DNA of 64,000 bases, taken from positions 16,305 to 80,304 of the IMG/VR virus record IMGVR_UViG_3300049491_000716. The stretch is one strand, 5' to 3'. Position 1 is the stretch's first letter. Each line of letters opens with the position of its first letter. Below the pieces are notes generated by a model that saw only the letters and a program-made list of their open reading frames with translations, did no database searches and was not told the origin of the DNA. Origin of the DNA: a virus. The translations under genes were made by a program, and so were the position numbers. This document shows, piece by piece, positions 27,101 through 34,888 of this stretch.

Positions 27101-29870
27101 GCGCGACGCTCAGGAAGTTGAGCGAGCGGTTGTGCTCCGTCGCCCATGCTACGACATCGCGCGACATGCTGGCGAAGTCGCCCGCCACTTCTTGCGCCGT
27201 CTTGCCGGTTGCCGCACCGTAGCGCGCCGCGGCTTCCGTAGCTGAGCCAAGAACACGCGGGCCAACTTCGCCGGTGCTGATAAGTGCTTGGCCGAACTTG
27301 CGGGCCGTGCTGGCGCTAATCTCGCCAGTCGCCGCAACGCTCTTGGCGAGTGCGTTGAACTGGCCTTCCGTGACACCAGCGTAGCCGCCGGTGAGCACCA
27401 AGCTGTCTGCAAAGGCTTTGCTCTGCTTGCTGCCTTCATAAAAGGCAAAGGCTGTAGCAGTAGCCGCAGCAGCAACACCACCAAGCGCAAGGCGAAGCGG
27501 CGTTACAAAGCTCAGCAAGCCTTTGAAGAATGCCCCGACACCGCCGCCTTGTGCGCCCGGCCCGGTGAAGGCGTCAATGACCTGCCCACCCTGTTGCAGC
27601 AGGATGGTGAGCGGAGAGATGCCGCTGGCCGCGGACGCCGCGATGTCGCCGATCGTGTACTGCAGGGTCAGCAGTTGATTGCGTGACGCGAAGGCCGACT
27701 TGCCGAGTTGGCCGGTGCGCGCATCGAAGGCGGCGATCTTGGCGATCGCGGCTTCGGCTTCCTTGCTGAGGCCACGTTCGGCGGCTTGCAGTTGAAGGAT
27801 TTCAACGCGGGTCTTGCCGGCGGCGACGGCTTCGCGCTCAAGTTGCGCCAAGAAGGCCGTGTTGCCGCTGGTGACGGCGTCCTGTCTGGCCTTCGCTGCC
27901 GCCAACTCTTGATTGGCCGTCGTCAGACGTTGCAGTTCAGCGATGGCAGCGGCCGTCTCTGTCGTCAGCCCCTTCTCGGCGGCACGCAGCGCCAGCACTT
28001 CGGTTGCCGTCTTGCCGAATTCCTCGGACAGCCGACGCTGCGTCAGGATCTGCGCTTCGATGCTGGCGACGAACTCGGTGTTGCCGGTTGCCTTGATTTC
28101 GGCAGCAGCGACACCGGCATTCACGCCGGCGCGGGCGGCGCGCAGCGTCAGCAGTTCCTCGCGGGTCTTGCCAATCTCTTCGCGTTCACGGACCAGGTCG
28201 CGGATGAACTGATCGGCCGGCGTGGTCGGTGCCTGCACGCCTCCGAGTGATGCGTTGGCCTCCTTCAGCGCCTTGAGTTGCGCAATGGCCGGCGCCAGCG
28301 ACTCGCCGAGCCCGCGCTGCGCGGCTTCGAGTTGCAGGATCTCGATTTCGGTCTTGCCGAACTCGGCGGCGAGTTTCTGCTGGGCGGCAATCTCGGCCTG
28401 CACGCGAGCCACGAAGCCATCGGAAGCCGCCTTGGCTTCGTCGGCGCGACGTGCGGCTGCCGCCACGTCTTCGTAGGCTTTCTGTTCGCGTTGCAGCGCC
28501 GCAATGGCCGCCGCGTTCTCGGCGCCGGTGCCCTGTTGGGCGGCGCGAAGTTGCAGGATCTCGGCGGCTGTCTTGCCGAACTCTTCGCGGAGTGCGCGGA
28601 CCTTCAGAGTCTGCGCAGCAATGTCCGCCGTGAGTTCGGCCTTGCCGAGCCCGGTGATCAGTGGCTCGGCTTGTTGCGAGCGACCGACGGCAGCGGCTTC
28701 GAGACGCAGTTTCTCTTCGCGCGTCTTGCCGATGGCGAAGACCTGCGCGTTCAGGTTCTGGATGAAGCGGTTGCCGGCCTCGATCTCGGCATCGTTCTGC
28801 GTGGCTTGGCGAGCCGTGTCGCCGAGCTTCACGTAGCCGGTAGTCAGGACTTCGATGCGTGCCTGCATCGCCTGGAATGCGTTGGCGCGCAGCCGCGTGC
28901 CTTCCACAACCGCGGCGGCGGCGGCCTTCTCTTCGGCGATCTGCTTTTGTTGGCTGACGAAGGCCGGTTGCTGCTCGACCAACTTCGTCTTGGCCTGCAG
29001 GAACTCGGGGCCCGTCAACTTGTCTTTGGCGAGCAGCGCCTCGAGGTCTTTGAGTTGCTGGCGGTACGAGGCCGAGATTCCGTTGTTGGCGTCGATGACC
29101 TTTTGGGCGGCGGCGACTTCAGCTTGGCGCTGCTGGACAACTGGCTGTGCACTGACTAGCTTGGCGCCCTCTTCGCGGAACTTGGCCGGCGTGATGTCTC
29201 CGGCATCCCGCAGAGCGCGCAGCGATTGCAACTGCGTGCGGTAACTGGCGCTCAACCCATTCTGGGCATCGGTGAGTTTCTGGATCGCCGCAGCGCGCCT
29301 GATGGCACCTTGCTCGGCAACCGAGGAAATTTCAAGTTCTGCGGCCTTCTGATCGCGTGCCGCACGGAAGCCCGTAATGGCGTCGTCGCGCTGCTGGCGC
29401 GCGTTCGCCAAATCGGCCTTGAGTTTGTCGCTTGTGATAGCGCCAGATGTGCCTTGTTCGCGAATGGCATCGCGCTTCTGGCGATACAGCGCGTTGATCT
29501 CGAGCAGGCCCTGGCGCTCCTGCGCATTCAGGGCGGCCAGTTGCTGTTCGTAGGACTGCGCTGCAACGCTCGCCGCCGTGTAGCCCTCGGCGGCGGCCTT
29601 GCTTGCGCGTGCCGTGCCTTCCTGTTCGCTGAGCTTCGCCAGTTTCTCGCTGGTGTCGATCAGGCCGGCCTGCGCGGCCTGCACGGCCAAGGCTTCGGTG
29701 GACGTGCGCTTGAACTGATCCTGCTGCTTCTGAAACGCCGCCTCAACGGCGCGAGCCGCCCGCGACATCTTCTCGCTGTCGCGAGTGATGATTTGGGCTG
29801 CCTTGCCGCTGTCGCCCTCGAATTTCGCGAGCGCAAGTGTCAGGTCAACTGAAAGACTGGCCAAGGCCAT
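24186..29870 (-). CDS. Tail tape measure protein
   Basis: A 1894-residue protein, by far the longest in the window. It follows the gpG/gpGT chaperone genes as expected. It is helical with Ala/Gln/Glu/Lys-rich coiled coils. A hydrophobic segment lies near residues 795-820 (LRLALGGVAAAATATAFAF). The C-terminus has a Gly/Phe/Ala-rich FAKGG.F repeat section and a lambda gpH-like end with NIVIENHGAD. It sets tail length and probably assists DNA entry. ATG start with several upstream purines. Confidence 0.92.
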   Translation of the reverse strand: MALASLSVDLTLALAKFEGDSGKAAQIITRDSEKMSRAARAVEAAFQKQQDQFKRTSTEALAVQAAQAGLIDTSEKLAKLSEQEGTARASKAAAEGYTAASVAAQSYEQQLAALNAQERQGLLEINALYRQKRDAIREQGTSGAITSDKLKADLANARQQRDDAITGFRAARDQKAAELEISSVAEQGAIRRAAAIQKLTDAQNGLSASYRTQLQSLRALRDAGDITPAKFREEGAKLVSAQPVVQQRQAEVAAAQKVIDANNGISASYRQQLKDLEALLAKDKLTGPEFLQAKTKLVEQQPAFVSQQKQIAEEKAAAAAVVEGTRLRANAFQAMQARIEVLTTGYVKLGDTARQATQNDAEIEAGNRFIQNLNAQVFAIGKTREEKLRLEAAAVGRSQQAEPLITGLGKAELTADIAAQTLKVRALREEFGKTAAEILQLRAAQQGTGAENAAAIAALQREQKAYEDVAAAARRADEAKAASDGFVARVQAEIAAQQKLAAEFGKTEIEILQLEAAQRGLGESLAPAIAQLKALKEANASLGGVQAPTTPADQFIRDLVREREEIGKTREELLTLRAARAGVNAGVAAAEIKATGNTEFVASIEAQILTQRRLSEEFGKTATEVLALRAAEKGLTTETAAAIAELQRLTTANQELAAAKARQDAVTSGNTAFLAQLEREAVAAGKTRVEILQLQAAERGLSKEAEAAIAKIAAFDARTGQLGKSAFASRNQLLTLQYTIGDIAASAASGISPLTILLQQGGQVIDAFTGPGAQGGGVGAFFKGLLSFVTPLRLALGGVAAAATATAFAFYEGSKQSKAFADSLVLTGGYAGVTEGQFNALAKSVAATGEISASTARKFGQALISTGEVGPRVLGSATEAAARYGAATGKTAQEVAGDFASMSRDVVAWATEHNRSLNFLSVAQFRQIRTLQEQGRAAEAQGIVYDALNLRFRGLEDNLTGLDKLLRGTANLWDKFWDAATGTGRAQTVEENLKRAIALQATLAKTKIVTEAPANGPIAPENTGDAANLRQGTEAAKAKAAADVLSLSRKKLRQDDNAFADAERASDTKDVAAFQERLKGLLVKAKSGAEYQKALNKIQEDFRKSASLGDPVSETDQKAALAQLKKDFTDTGAVSKSESEAERLRKARLASALKALEDELAAERVAVQFHNQELQAIYAAGGKSLIDFYAERNANTAKGVADELATLAAERKKLAEYRDLKTTSGSDKEKTQTEINASADKSAAIQIKAANDITLSNLEQVAAFKALGQQVNDYRASLAQLVGDEKTAADLRAQQQVAAARQLANQARPDIKTPGGVRRFESAPPVDVSGLQTALAITNDLAEAQRKVGIAAFDAARAETAFLLRATQDGLSLEAQEKQVFAIRGTLVDQLKVYADETEKLAQRERDAADAAGRAYNPKIIGEAADASLKYAQALDSVNPYITRLRGAGEDLGTGLAQIFSDAALHAKSFKDLLESIKDKAVQILVKEFYEKPLETAIQGQIRTFIDGGSGFAEFLKFGSRGNPKNDAGINATGAGFSAAKDTGLVGAASSVSGASADAAAATAATTASTGLTSVGTAASAAAPVISALTSEATTASLGVNAIGSESAASAIFISGFGDGIINALAAVELFASAVTAAAAKAAGGSAVSVFAKAKGDAFSGGSVMAFAEGNRFAADGIFPFAKGGAFERDAEPRAQKFAAGGQFTNRVVSQPTYFRFKDGGKSRLGLMGEAGPEAVVPLKRGGGVQGVQSYRANGRPGPVLALTRGPGGSLGVQAFAKGGAFASGTAGVRAFATGGSFYADPPSAETSPAKTPQVSGRAAGGGTNIVIENHGADIQKTQETGPDGREQVRLIIRQAVEQSRHAVAADIASRTGPAGVAMKAIGIPTGGNIPRRT
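27770..28745 (-). repeat. Six degenerate repeats inside the tape measure protein
   Basis: The unit is about 55-80 residues and centres on GKTREEKLRLEAAAVG, GKTAAEILQLRAA, GKTEIEILQLEAAQRGL, GKTREELLTLRAA, GKTATEVLALRAAEKGL and GKTRVEILQLQAAERGL. The copies differ, so this is an old internal duplication and not an assembly artefact. Such repeats change tail length in steps. Confidence 0.75.
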
Positions 29871-29885
29871 GGTTAGACCCTCACT

Positions 29886-30523
29886 TCAATTGATTGGCAG
29901 CGAATCTTCATCTGGTGTCCTGTGCGTCTTGATCGTGATCAGGCGATCCGTGAGGCCGTCAATGTCTTCAACGCCGTATTTGGCCGCCATCAACTCAATG
30001 CCAGACCAGTCAACGCCGCCCATCCCATTGCTCAGTGCATTGAAGATGAGCAGGCTAACGTCGTCGTCGTGCGTGAACTCGGGACCGACTCCCTCAAACC
30101 TAGCGCCCGGCTGAGCCGCAAGACGAGCTTGCAGCGTCAACCGGGCGGTCAGTTTTTTGCAGCCTTGTCGCGCTCCGTGATGTGGTCCACCACCGAATCC
30201 AAGATGGCTTGGCCAACCTTCTGCTGCCAATCGAATCGGTCACCGACGACCTCAGCCCAAAGGGCCGGGTCGAAGGGTTCTTCATCGCTGCTGCCAATGG
30301 CGGAGCCGATCATGTCGGCCTCGGTGATACCTTTCCACCCGGTCACGTACTTGCGCACGTGTTCCAAGGTGATGTTCCACACGCCCTTGCCGTCCGTGAA
30401 GGACAGCAGGGATGGGAAGTCGGCCTCGAGCGGCCGTTCGAATTGAACGGTCTTGCCCTCGGCGACTTCCACGCTCTTTTCGCGGCGAGCCTTGAGCTTC
30501 GCCAGCAACTCCTTCGCGGCCAT
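29886..30523 (-). CDS. Tail assembly chaperone gpGT (frameshift product)
   Basis: The gpG frame (30523 to 30149, 124 residues) ends in GCA AAA AAC TGA. A -1 slip on AAAAAAC continues in the overlapping frame as LTARLTLQARLAAQPG and ends at 29886, adding 88 residues for a total of about 212. This is the conserved lambda-type gpG/gpGT arrangement directly before the tape measure gene. The T part is expected to bind the tape measure and the G part the tail tube protein during assembly. Confidence 0.85.
30149..30523 (-). CDS. Tail assembly chaperone gpG
   Basis: A 124-residue protein beginning MAAKELLAKLKARREKSVEV. Visible features are FERPLEADFPSLLSF and an acidic-helical C-terminus. It is the unshifted product of the two-frame chaperone gene and should be the more abundant form. 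It lies between the tail tube gene and the tape measure gene, four bases after the tail tube stop. Confidence 0.85.
   Translation of the reverse strand: MAAKELLAKLKARREKSVEVAEGKTVQFERPLEADFPSLLSFTDGKGVWNITLEHVRKYVTGWKGITEADMIGSAIGSSDEEPFDPALWAEVVGDRFDWQQKVGQAILDSVVDHITERDKAAKN
30152..30158 (-). promoter_or_regulatory. Programmed -1 frameshift slippery site (A AAA AAC)
   Basis: On the minus strand the heptamer A-AAA-AAC is in the correct phase (GCA AAA AAC TGA) and the gpG stop follows immediately. The -1 frame is open for another 88 codons. This is a classical high-efficiency slippery sequence. No obvious pseudoknot was worked out downstream. Confidence 0.85.
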
Positions 30524-30526
30524 GGT

Positions 30527-31192
30527 TTAGGCCGTTTCGCCAAGGTACAGGATCTGGCCGCGGATCGTCACCGACAACTGGCCGGTGCCCGTGGCGCCCT
30601 GCTGCACCGACTCGCCCGGGATGGACGGTTGGCCGCGGAACAGACGCTGTGCGCCGCCCGGCATCGTGATGCGGAACACCATGAAGCCGAGGTTGCGCGC
30701 CACCGAGCGGATCTTGGCGAGCGCCTGGTTGTCGACCTTCAGCGAGCGGATGTCGATCGTCACCGTCTCGGCCGCGTTCTTGATGGTCAGCAGCTTTTCA
30801 CGGGTGTCGATCAGCGTGCCCACGTCTTCGGTCTTGCCGGCGCCGCCGCCCAGTTGGTACTGGGTGGATTGCGACAGCGTGGACCAGGCCGTGACGGGCA
30901 CGAAGCTGCCGGCGGTGAAAGCCGGGAACGACGTGGTGTCCAAGTCTTCCAGACCGAAGTTGTCGGCGGACGGCGAGCCAGCCGAACCCACGCGGGCGGC
31001 TTGGCCGTCCAGCGGGTCCATGCCGGTCACGTCGGTGAAGTAGCCAGCGCTGCCGACCGCCAGACCGTGAGCGGCTTTCGACGCCACGGCGGGAGAAGCC
31101 AAGCTCACAGCAGAGATCGTGACGGCCGCACCTTCGGTGTAGCCGATTTCGACCTTGACGCCGCTGCCCAGGATGATTTCGTTCGATGCCAT
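30527..31192 (-). CDS. Major tail tube protein
   Basis: A 221-residue protein (MASNEIILGSGVKVEIGYTEG), in the position and size of siphovirus tail tube proteins, beta-rich. It contains the family-typical PGGAQRLFRGQPSIPGES and ends in VTIRGQILYLGETA. Ribosome site GAAAGG precedes the ATG. A strong terminator lies upstream (31302-31326), so this highly expressed gene probably has its own transcription start or depends on read-through. Confidence 0.85.
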   Translation of the reverse strand: MASNEIILGSGVKVEIGYTEGAAVTISAVSLASPAVASKAAHGLAVGSAGYFTDVTGMDPLDGQAARVGSAGSPSADNFGLEDLDTTSFPAFTAGSFVPVTAWSTLSQSTQYQLGGGAGKTEDVGTLIDTREKLLTIKNAAETVTIDIRSLKVDNQALAKIRSVARNLGFMVFRITMPGGAQRLFRGQPSIPGESVQQGATGTGQLSVTIRGQILYLGETA

Positions 31193-31301
31193 TTCAATGA
31201 CCTTTCAGGGGGGAGAAACCCGGAATCCCGGGCGGGGTTGGGGGAAACAGAATGGCTCGCCAGAGACGGGCCGGTGAGGTGGTTGATCGGAGTGCAGAAA
31301 C

Positions 31302-31326
31302 AAAAAAGGCCACCCGAAGGCAGCCT
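31302..31326 (-). terminator. Intrinsic terminator inside the late strand
   Basis: Read on the minus strand: AGGCTGCC, a TTCG tetraloop, GGTGGCCT and then TTTTT. The 8-bp stem contains two wobble pairs. The UUCG loop and T-run make it a textbook Rho-independent terminator. It separates the head-tail connector genes from the tail tube gene. The rest of 31193-31301 holds no gene. Confidence 0.85.
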
Positions 31327-31341
31327 GTGAAGATGTGCTGG

Positions 31342-31578
31342 TTACGACTCCAGCGGCATGTCGCCCGGGTTGTTGCGCTTGCCAGTGCGCTTGTCTAGGC
31401 AGTAGGTGGTGACGTGTGGGCTGGGAGTTGCGCTTCCGGTACGCGCGGCGCCCGAGTTGCCGGTCTTGCAGTTCGTTGAGACCCCCGTCGCCGCAAGTCG
31501 CTTCGGGTGAATTTGGTGATCAGATGACCTCGGGTGTGATCCAGGTCGGCACGAACACGTCGGCGCAGCGCACGTCAA
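31342..31578 (-). CDS. Possible small protein before the terminator
   Basis: The frame overlaps the end of the tail completion gene. Its only starts are non-ATG (TTG at 31578). The last 60 residues (RLAATGVSTNCKTGNSGAARTGSATPSPHVTTYC and so on, in two parts) look protein-like and end just before the terminator. True start unclear; listed with low confidence. Confidence 0.35.
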   Translation of the reverse strand: MTCAAPTCSCRPGSHPRSSDHQIHPKRLAATGVSTNCKTGNSGAARTGSATPSPHVTTYCLDKRTGKRNNPGDMPLES

Positions 31579-31894
31579 CTGTCGGGTCCATGCCGTCAGG
31601 GCCGTTGGCGTCCGGAATCAGGCCGGCGGCGATCAGCGCCGTCACGACCTCTTCTTCCAACTGGTTCGCCTGTTCGCGAGTCTCGCCCCAGCACTCAAGG
31701 TGATAGGTCTGCTTCTTGGCCATCAGCGTGTTGTCAAGGCCGAAGATGCGCTCAACCGCCACACTGTGGCCGACGATGAAGGGGTAGGCGTCGGTGTCGA
31801 TAGCGGCATCCACGCGGATCTTCTCGCCGGCCGACGTGGGTGTAGGGCTGCCCGTGGTCAGGGCCGCCACGACTTGTTCCCAACCGGTTGCCAT
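31520..31894 (-). CDS. Tail terminator/completion protein (DUF3168-like)
   Basis: A 124-residue protein in the standard place between the HK97 gp10-like gene and the tail tube gene. Segments FIVGHSVAVERIFG, LMAKKQTYHLECWGE and ANQLEEEVVTALIAAG match the alpha/beta fold of tail terminators (lambda U-like). It would cap the tail tube at its head end. The start is one base after the previous stop. Confidence 0.65.
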   Translation of the reverse strand: MATGWEQVVAALTTGSPTPTSAGEKIRVDAAIDTDAYPFIVGHSVAVERIFGLDNTLMAKKQTYHLECWGETREQANQLEEEVVTALIAAGLIPDANGPDGMDPTVDVRCADVFVPTWITPEVI

Positions 31895-31895
31895 G

Positions 31896-32387
31896 TCAGA
31901 AGAGTTTCAGTTGGTTCATGGACTGGATGTCGACGCCGAGCGAGTTCTTGATCTCGGTGAGGGCTTGGCCTTCAAGCTGTGCGGCACCAACCAGAAGGAA
32001 CGGGCGCGGCGTGTTGTTGCGCTTGGTCTTAAAGTGAATCCAGCGCCAGTAGTAGTTATCGTTCGGGTTGTTCTTGCCGCGATCGGCGCCGCGCGCCGGC
32101 GCCACGTTCACGAACACGCCGACGTCGCCGGTCTTCGCCGTGTCCTTGCTGGTCCGCGTCTTGATGGCGTCACGCACCGCGCCTGGCTTGCGGATCAGCA
32201 CGCCGCGGCGATAGATCGGATTGCCGAGCACGGGCACGACACCCGGCGACGCCGCCACCTTGCGCACGACCTCGGCGCCCTTCAGCAGCGCCTTGCGGGC
32301 GAAGCGGCGGCGAATGGTCGGCGTCATCTCGGCGAGACGCGCATTCAGGCGCTCAATGCCTTCAATGCTCAGTTGAAAGATGCTCAT
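31896..32387 (-). CDS. HK97 gp10-like head-tail/tail completion protein
   Basis: A 163-residue protein starting MSIFQLSIEGIERLNARLAEM. RKALLKGAEVVRKVAA and the C-terminal RPFLLVGAAQ motif are typical of the HK97 gp10 family. ATG at 32387 overlaps the previous stop (ATGA). Part of the connector block 33330-31520. Confidence 0.85.
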   Translation of the reverse strand: MSIFQLSIEGIERLNARLAEMTPTIRRRFARKALLKGAEVVRKVAASPGVVPVLGNPIYRRGVLIRKPGAVRDAIKTRTSKDTAKTGDVGVFVNVAPARGADRGKNNPNDNYYWRWIHFKTKRNNTPRPFLLVGAAQLEGQALTEIKNSLGVDIQSMNQLKLF

Positions 32388-32728
32388 GTCAGCCGTCCGT
32401 CGCCGATGCCGGCGTTGCACATCAAGTCCACCCACTCGTTCGCTGCCTGAACCGGGTTCACGGCGGCGATGTCGTAGGGCTGGTCGCGCCACAGCAGGCG
32501 CATCTTCGTCGTCACATCGGTGCGGTGGCGGATGCGGAACACGATCGTGCTCTGCGCCTGCTCTTGGCCGGCGGCGAAGAACTCCTTGCCGCGCGGCGTG
32601 TAGACCTTGGCCCAGATGCCGGCCGGCGTGTACATGATCCAGGCCTTCGACTGCTCGCGCAGGGCACCCAGCGTAGGGTCGCGGCGCTGCAGGTAGATGC
32701 GCTGGTTCAGGTCACCGGCGACTGTCAC
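32384..32728 (-). CDS. Head closure protein (Phage_H_T_join type)
   Basis: A 114-residue protein beginning AGDLNQRIYLQRRD, which is the hallmark of the SPP1 gp16-like head-closure family. It continues with WAKVYTPRGKEFFAAGQEQAQ and ends with RDQPYDIAAVNP. It would seal the filled head. It overlaps both neighbours by four bases. Confidence 0.88.
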   Translation of the reverse strand: MTVAGDLNQRIYLQRRDPTLGALREQSKAWIMYTPAGIWAKVYTPRGKEFFAAGQEQAQSTIVFRIRHRTDVTTKMRLLWRDQPYDIAAVNPVQAANEWVDLMCNAGIGDGRLT

Positions 32729-33330
32729 GCGAAACCTCGGCGGATCTTCACGGTGTCCAAGAAACAGGTGGCGCCCATCGGAATGGTGGTCAACGCGGCC
32801 TGACTTGAAGCCTCGCGATTCTTGTACAGGTGGCCGATCGTCAGCAGCAGCGCCACCTTGATGGACCGCGGCATCGGGTTGTCTTGCGGACTCTCGCCGG
32901 GCGCCGAGTAGCCGACGGCATAGAACACGCGGATGCCGTTGGTCTGCGTGCCGACGTCATCCGGCCACGTGGCATCCGGCGCCAGGATCACGCGCGCCGG
33001 CGTGCTGAAGGTGTCGAGTTGGTAGTCGGCGGCCGGCACCACGAGTTCAAGGCCGTCCTTGTCCAGGTAGGTGATGTAGGCAATGCCGATCACCGGGCCG
33101 TAGGGGAAGGTGATCTCGGCAGGGAAGGCGGTCAGCGCCATCTCGAGCGTGCGGCCGCCGAGCGCGAGCCCGGTGTACTGCTCTGCCCACTCTCGGGCGG
33201 CTGAGATGAACAGCTCCAGTAGCAAGTCGTCGGGGTGCGACGGCGGGCTGCCGAAGGCGTCGATCTTGCACTGCAGCCGCGCTTCTTCGAGCGATACAGG
33301 CTCGTAAGTCGGGGCGGGCAGATTGCTCAC
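32725..33330 (-). CDS. Head-tail connector (HK97 gp6-like)
   Basis: A 201-residue protein. The opening PVSLEEARLQCKID and the following DDLLLELFISAAREWAEQYTG are typical of gp6-like connector proteins. It would form the ring under the portal. It lies immediately after a glycosyltransferase gene (33327-34013) and about 19 kb away from the portal gene, an unusual separation. Confidence 0.88.
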   Translation of the reverse strand: MSNLPAPTYEPVSLEEARLQCKIDAFGSPPSHPDDLLLELFISAAREWAEQYTGLALGGRTLEMALTAFPAEITFPYGPVIGIAYITYLDKDGLELVVPAADYQLDTFSTPARVILAPDATWPDDVGTQTNGIRVFYAVGYSAPGESPQDNPMPRSIKVALLLTIGHLYKNREASSQAALTTIPMGATCFLDTVKIRRGFA

Positions 33331-34013
33331 AGGGTTTCCTTCAGCCAGATGTCATCGAACTCGTGTGGCGCCCAGTCCGGGAGGAACGGGCCGCCTTCTG
33401 TGAAGTGCGCGATTTGCGGAACCGCTGGCTTCGGCATCACGCCGACCAGCCAATTCCATTCGTAGGGCAACTCGCCGATTTCGCTGTCGTGTAGCCAGCA
33501 GAACTGGTGCAGGTCGATGCCGCGCGTGTGGTTGATGGCATCCAACGTCAGGCGGCGGTTGCCCGGGTGGCCCACGTTGAACAGCATCACGCTTGACCAA
33601 CCCTTGCGCTCGTAGGGCACCTGAGCCTGGCCATCCATCTTCTCGCCGGCGCGGAAGTCGGCGTAGTGCTTCACAACCTGCACGGCCTTCGTGTAGTCGG
33701 CCAGCGCGAAGAGTTTGGTCACGTCTCCGAGAAAGACGACGTCGCTGTCAACGAACAGCGCGAGGCCGTTCTGCGCGAGGATCGGCGTCAGAAATCGGCT
33801 GATCGCGAAGCCAGTTGAGCATGGCGCGTTGCTTGTCAGGTCGTACATGCTGCCGCGCAGATCGGTCGGGCGGCGCAGCAGGCCGCAGCGCTCCAGGTTG
33901 TCGCGGTTCAGCGGCGTGATGCTCACCGGGGCCTTCGTGCGGCGCAGCATGGACTTCACGGCCACGTCGTAGGCGCGCTGCTCGCGCGGCTCGTGGCCGA
34001 TGTAGACGCGCAT
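33327..34013 (-). CDS. Glycosyltransferase, GT8-like (GT-A fold)
   Basis: A 228-residue protein from ATG 34013 (MRVYIGHEPREQRAYDVAVKS). It shows ALFVDSDVVFLGDV, with the metal-binding DSD, GWSSVMLFNVGHP and NHTRGIDLHQFCWL. These match GT8-like sugar transferases using nucleotide sugars. It is the last gene of the accessory glycan cluster and overlaps the head-tail connector start by four bases. Acceptor unknown; a virion protein is the inference. Confidence 0.75.
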   Translation of the reverse strand: MRVYIGHEPREQRAYDVAVKSMLRRTKAPVSITPLNRDNLERCGLLRRPTDLRGSMYDLTSNAPCSTGFAISRFLTPILAQNGLALFVDSDVVFLGDVTKLFALADYTKAVQVVKHYADFRAGEKMDGQAQVPYERKGWSSVMLFNVGHPGNRRLTLDAINHTRGIDLHQFCWLHDSEIGELPYEWNWLVGVMPKPAVPQIAHFTEGGPFLPDWAPHEFDDIWLKETL

Positions 34014-34015
34014 GG

Positions 34016-34222
34016 TCAAGACACCTTGCCGTATCGCCATTTCATTTCTTCAAAGGCAGCCTCTGGGTCGCCTCCGCTGTTCAGCCAGACTTCATTGATT
34101 TCTACAGCAGGTGCACCGAACGCCTCGCGGCACTTTGTGTAGAAGGATTTCGCGACCTTAATATTTTCATAGCCGCGGTCCGGCCGGCGAGCAAAGGCCA
34201 ATCCAATTTCAGTCAGGCTCAT
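34016..34222 (-). CDS. Hypothetical protein, 68 aa
   Basis: Small, charged protein (MSLTEIGLAFARRPDRGYEN). No family recognised. It sits between two glycan-modification genes with short gaps and may act with them. ATG start, with TGAG purines upstream; ends two bases before the next ATG. Confidence 0.55.
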   Translation of the reverse strand: MSLTEIGLAFARRPDRGYENIKVAKSFYTKCREAFGAPAVEINEVWLNSGGDPEAAFEEMKWRYGKVS

Positions 34223-34237
34223 GGCGCCCCCTATTGA

Positions 34238-34888
34238 TCAATCGCAGGTCATCAGGTAGTCGCCGCTCATCTCCTTGCGCACCTTGTAGCCCAAGGATTG
34301 AAGATAGGGAACGGCGTCGGTGTCGCCGATGCCGTAGCGCACGGCGTGGCCCTTCTTCTGTTCGACGCAGATCACCGGCTTGCAGCGTGCGATGGTTTCC
34401 TCGGCGCCGCGGAGCACGAACAGTTCATGGCCTTCGGTGTCGATCTTGATCAGGTCCACTCGGCTCAGCGCGAAGCTGTCCAGCGTGTGCATCGGGATGT
34501 CGCCGTCGCCGTCCACGCGGCTGTCGCCTGAACTGGTCGGTTCGGTGCGGATGGCAACCATGCCTTCGTGATCACCCAGCGCGCAGGCGTGAAGCGTGAT
34601 GTTGTCGCAGGCAAGCGTGTTGGCCAAAAAGCACTCGCGATGCGCAGCCACCGGCTCGAAGGCGTGGACTTCGTCGAACTCGTGCGACAGGTTGAATGAC
34701 CACAGACCCACGTGGCCACCAACGTCGATCGCGACGCGCTTCTGTTTGCAGAGGCCCATCGCAGCCACCTGCTTCTGGCCTTGGTAACTCGCGCGACCGT
34801 TCAAGTGCATACGCACCTTCGGGTTGGCCATCCAGATGGGGAGGTGGGCTTCGCGATCGGGGAAATACCAGCCGTCAGTCTTCAGCAC
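34238..34888 (-). CDS. FkbM-type SAM methyltransferase
   Basis: A 216-residue enzyme. VAIDVGGHVGLWSF is the SAM-binding motif I, VHAFEPV the motif II acid and DLIKIDTEGHELFVLRGAEE the diagnostic FkbM motif. FkbM enzymes O-methylate sugars or polyketides. The GTG at 34888 has GGAG eight bases upstream and overlaps the stop of the GT9-like gene; the longer open frame upstream is noncoding. Inference: methylates a sugar added by the neighbouring transferases. Confidence 0.85.
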   Translation of the reverse strand: MLKTDGWYFPDREAHLPIWMANPKVRMHLNGRASYQGQKQVAAMGLCKQKRVAIDVGGHVGLWSFNLSHEFDEVHAFEPVAAHRECFLANTLACDNITLHACALGDHEGMVAIRTEPTSSGDSRVDGDGDIPMHTLDSFALSRVDLIKIDTEGHELFVLRGAEETIARCKPVICVEQKKGHAVRYGIGDTDAVPYLQSLGYKVRKEMSGDYLMTCD

